Assembly: GCF_007859815.1 (NCBI RefSeq)
Contig: NZ_SJPH01000010.1
Coordinates: 62,001-126,000 of the forward strand
Length of the DNA: 64,000 nt
Reading direction: 5' to 3'
Source: Botrimarina hoheduenensis
Lineage (GTDB): Bacteria > Planctomycetota > Planctomycetia > Pirellulales > Lacipirellulaceae
Each line of letters begins with the position of its first letter. Within the stretch, counting starts at the first letter, position 1. A program made the position numbers and the translations under genes. This document shows positions 61,664-64,000 of this stretch, piece by piece. Below the pieces are notes generated by a model. It worked only from the letters and a program-made list of their open reading frames with translations, ran no database searches and had not been told where the DNA came from.

Positions 61664-64000
61664 ATGGCCCCACGCCGTAAGACCGCTGCCTCCGCTCGTC
61701 CAGCGCTACGTCAGCGTTCGCTTGAAGCGCTCGAATCACGGGTCGTGATGTCGGCTGACCCGCTCTCCGAGTCCGCCCTCAGCTTGCTGGCCGCGGAAGA
61801 AGCCCCGGCACTGGTCCTGCATCAGCACACGCTCAATGAAACGCCGCAAGCCGATTTCTTTCTCGGCGGTGCGAGCGGAGCCTTCTTAGAATCCGAGCCG
61901 GCGGTTAACCCGCATGGCGACGCCGACTTTTGGTTCACTGCCGATACGCAGCTTGACACGGACCTTGATCACCGAATTGAGCAAACCCTAGCGGAAGCCA
62001 ACAACTTAACGGGACAAACACAAGTCGTCAGCAAGTACGGCTTCACGGGTGTCGGCCAAACCGTTGCCGTGATCGATACGGGGATCGCGTACAGCCACTA
62101 CGCCTTGGGCGGCGGCCTAGGGGCAGGGTACCGGGTCGTCGGCGGCTGGGACTTTACCGAGGGCGATGCCGACTTCTACGACGAGGGTCCCCAGGGAGGC
62201 CACGGCACCCACGTTGCGGGCATCGTCGGTGCCGACAATCCGAATGGGGCGCATTCGGGCGTCGCGACCGGAGTCGACCTAGTCGGCCTGCGCGTCTTCG
62301 ACGACGCCGGCGCGGGCCGCATGAGCTGGGTTGAGAACGCCCTGCGCTGGGTCATCACCAATCGCACCACGTTTACCAACCCGATCACCGCGATCAACCT
62401 CTCGCTTGGCGTGGAATGGAACTCGGAGAGCACCCCCACTTGGGCCATGCTGGAAGACGAGTTCGCCACGCTCGAGGCCGCAGGGGTCTTCATCTCCGTC
62501 TCGGCCGGCAACAGCTACACGAGCTACAACACTCCCGGTCTGAGCTACCCGGCTTCGAGCGACCACGTTGTTCCGGTCATGTCGACGGACAACAACGGCA
62601 ACCTGAGCTACTTCAGCCAGCGCTCGCAATCGGCCATCGCGGCTCCGGGACGGACCATCACCAGCACCGTACCCGACTATCTGGGCAACGACGCGGACAC
62701 GCTCGATGACGATTGGGTGAGCATGTCGGGAACCAGCATGGCCGCTCCCTATGTTGCGGGCGCTAGCGTTCTTGTCCGCGAAGCAATGCAATTTGCGGGT
62801 TGGGCCGGAATCGACCAGTGGGACATCTTCAACCACATGATGTCTACGGCGGACACGTTTTACGATTCCGCTTCGCAAGCCAACTACAAGCGGCTCAACC
62901 TCGAAGCGGCGATCGATGCGATCATGCCGGCTGACGATTACGGCTCCACCGTTGAGACGGCGTACAGCTTAGGCACGGTCACCGCGAACGGCGCACAAAC
63001 GCAATCGATTTTGTCCGGGGCCATCACCACCCTCACCGATGCGGACTACTTTACGTTCACGGCCGGATCAACCGGCACCGTGACCTTCACGGCCAGCGGG
63101 CTGACACACAATCTGCAAGCCAACTGGACTGGCATCGGTGGAAACGGCTGGACAGAATCGTCGGGCGACGCCTACACCATGGAAGTTTCAGCGGGGCAGA
63201 CGTACTCGATCGCCATCGCGTCGTCGGGCGGTCTGGGATACTACAGCTTGTCGGTCGCCGCCGAATCGATATCGCCCTATCCCACTTGGGGGGTGCTGGC
63301 CTCGCAGCAAACAATTAGCAACGTCGCCGTGGCGGGCGAATCTTGGTATCGCGTGACCGCCGGGCGATCGGGACTGTTTACCGCTGAAGTCTTGCAAGGC
63401 GGCGGACAGATCGCGATCTACGATGGACAGCAGTCGCTGATCGCGGAGGTCAGCCAGCCCGGTGGAGCCCAGCGCTACGACGCCCTCGTGACCGCCGGAC
63501 AAGAATATCACGTCCGCGTTTGGGGCGTGGCGGACCCCACCAGTGTCCGGCTGACCAACGCCCTGACGTTCAACAGCGGCGTCGATATGAGCCTGTTCGG
63601 CACCGACGCGAACGACTCGGTCACCTTCACCGCAGGGTCGAGCACGAACACGGTCTCGCTCAACGGTGTTGCTTACACCCTAGCCGGATCCGGCACGACG
63701 GTGCGTTTCACTGGCAACGTCAACCAACAAGACGTCGTCACAATCAACGCAGGCTCGGGCAACGAACTGTTCACGCTCGGCAAAGGCTACGCCGTTGCCG
63801 AATCGTCTCAAGGCTGGAGCTTCTACGCGATCGGCGTAGCACAAACGACCGCTAACGCGGGCACCGGAAGCGATTACGTCTCGCTCTACGACACAACGGG
63901 CAACGACAACCTTGTTGCCTGGACCGATCGTGTGGTCATGTACGGCAACGGCTACGTCAACGAGGCGCGCGGCTTCGACGGTGCTTACAGCTACGCCAAC
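61664..64000 (+). CDS. LEPR-XLL-type subtilisin (S8) protease, truncated by window end
   Basis: The frame is open for 779 codons from the ATG at 61664 to the window edge with no stop. The basic N-terminus ends in a LEPR-XLL-like motif ('LEALESRVVMSADP'), then a propeptide-like region. The catalytic triad is complete: D138 in 'VAVIDTGIAYSH', H180 in 'GGHGTHVAGIVGAD' and S358 in 'SGTSMAAPYVAG'. From about residue 425 the protein resembles a bacterial pre-peptidase C-terminal (PPC) beta-domain ('DADYFTFTAGSTGTVTF'), and 'DVVTINAGSGNELFTLG' is an RTX/haemolysin-like repeat. It is probably secreted and held at the cell surface. The remaining C-terminus, and any anchor, lie beyond the window. Confidence 0.93.
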   Translation, partial: MAPRRKTAASARPALRQRSLEALESRVVMSADPLSESALSLLAAEEAPALVLHQHTLNETPQADFFLGGASGAFLESEPAVNPHGDADFWFTADTQLDTDLDHRIEQTLAEANNLTGQTQVVSKYGFTGVGQTVAVIDTGIAYSHYALGGGLGAGYRVVGGWDFTEGDADFYDEGPQGGHGTHVAGIVGADNPNGAHSGVATGVDLVGLRVFDDAGAGRMSWVENALRWVITNRTTFTNPITAINLSLGVEWNSESTPTWAMLEDEFATLEAAGVFISVSAGNSYTSYNTPGLSYPASSDHVVPVMSTDNNGNLSYFSQRSQSAIAAPGRTITSTVPDYLGNDADTLDDDWVSMSGTSMAAPYVAGASVLVREAMQFAGWAGIDQWDIFNHMMSTADTFYDSASQANYKRLNLEAAIDAIMPADDYGSTVETAYSLGTVTANGAQTQSILSGAITTLTDADYFTFTAGSTGTVTFTASGLTHNLQANWTGIGGNGWTESSGDAYTMEVSAGQTYSIAIASSGGLGYYSLSVAAESISPYPTWGVLASQQTISNVAVAGESWYRVTAGRSGLFTAEVLQGGGQIAIYDGQQSLIAEVSQPGGAQRYDALVTAGQEYHVRVWGVADPTSVRLTNALTFNSGVDMSLFGTDANDSVTFTAGSSTNTVSLNGVAYTLAGSGTTVRFTGNVNQQDVVTINAGSGNELFTLGKGYAVAESSQGWSFYAIGVAQTTANAGTGSDYVSLYDTTGNDNLVAWTDRVVMYGNGYVNEARGFDGAYSYAN

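Overview
The window is high-GC chromosomal DNA that fits a planctomycete of the Pirellulales type. The evidence is a set of family traits: two secreted proteins with dockerin-like 'DYxxWRD' repeats followed by a PEP-CTERM tail (the partial gene at 1-246 and the di-haem peroxidase at 33011-34669); three surface or secreted proteins with an N-terminal LEPR-XLL-type motif (11842, 20673 and 61664); a DUF1559 protein (15332); a PmoA-family/DUF6807 protein; a Tat-exported Gfo/Idh/MocA oxidoreductase; and a cysteine-rich outer-membrane-type protein. I see no tRNA, rRNA, insertion sequence, prophage or CRISPR array. About 44 protein genes cover most of the window, and most are housekeeping.

Layout. 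1-7.3 kb (+): end of a dockerin/PEP-CTERM protein, a secreted metalloprotease, gnd, a P-loop DUF4914 protein and an ornithine-decarboxylase-like enzyme closed by a very strong terminator. 7.4-11.6 kb (-): guanine deaminase, riboflavin synthase, zwf and folA. 11.8-20.7 kb: cell-envelope proteins, including a LEPR-XLL protein carrying a cyclophilin domain, a mosaic DUF1559 protein, a cysteine-rich outer-membrane-type protein and an Ig-repeat protein. 20.9-30.6 kb (-): five co-directional genes, transglutaminase / fused ATP-grasp-Alpha-E / transglutaminase-DUF2126 / Alpha-E / ATP-grasp. This is the strongest candidate for a poorly understood peptide-ligation system. 31.0-33.1 kb (+): PPi-type phosphofructokinase next to pyrophosphatase. 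33.0-40.8 kb (-, apart from one small + gene): peroxidase, oxidoreductase, PmoA-like protein, hisB, a small HTH gene, a small orphan, rsmA and a PII protein that lacks Tyr51. 41.6-43.0 kb (-): amt with a near-perfect sigma-54 promoter. 43.5-48.2 kb (+): a three-gene operon for glycan hydrolysis, AmpG-type import and NagZ-type hydrolysis that looks like peptidoglycan recycling. 48.2-51.8 kb: DUF533 protein and aconitase. 52.0-55.7 kb (-): btaA-btaB (betaine lipid), a glycosyltransferase and a small membrane protein. 55.9-61.3 kb (-): LpxH-like phosphoesterase, MiaE, an SDR, an anti-sigma-like membrane protein, a Crp/Fnr regulator and dihydroorotase. 61.7-64.0 kb (+): a LEPR-XLL subtilisin cut by the window end.

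How the parts work together. gnd and zwf supply two steps of the oxidative pentose phosphate pathway. The PPi-dependent phosphofructokinase and the soluble pyrophosphatase draw on the same PPi pool. amt and glnB form the usual ammonium uptake and sensing pair but are 856 bp apart here. The bta genes and the adjacent glycosyltransferase could replace phospholipids with phosphorus-free lipids. All function calls come from reading motifs by eye. No database search or structure prediction was run.
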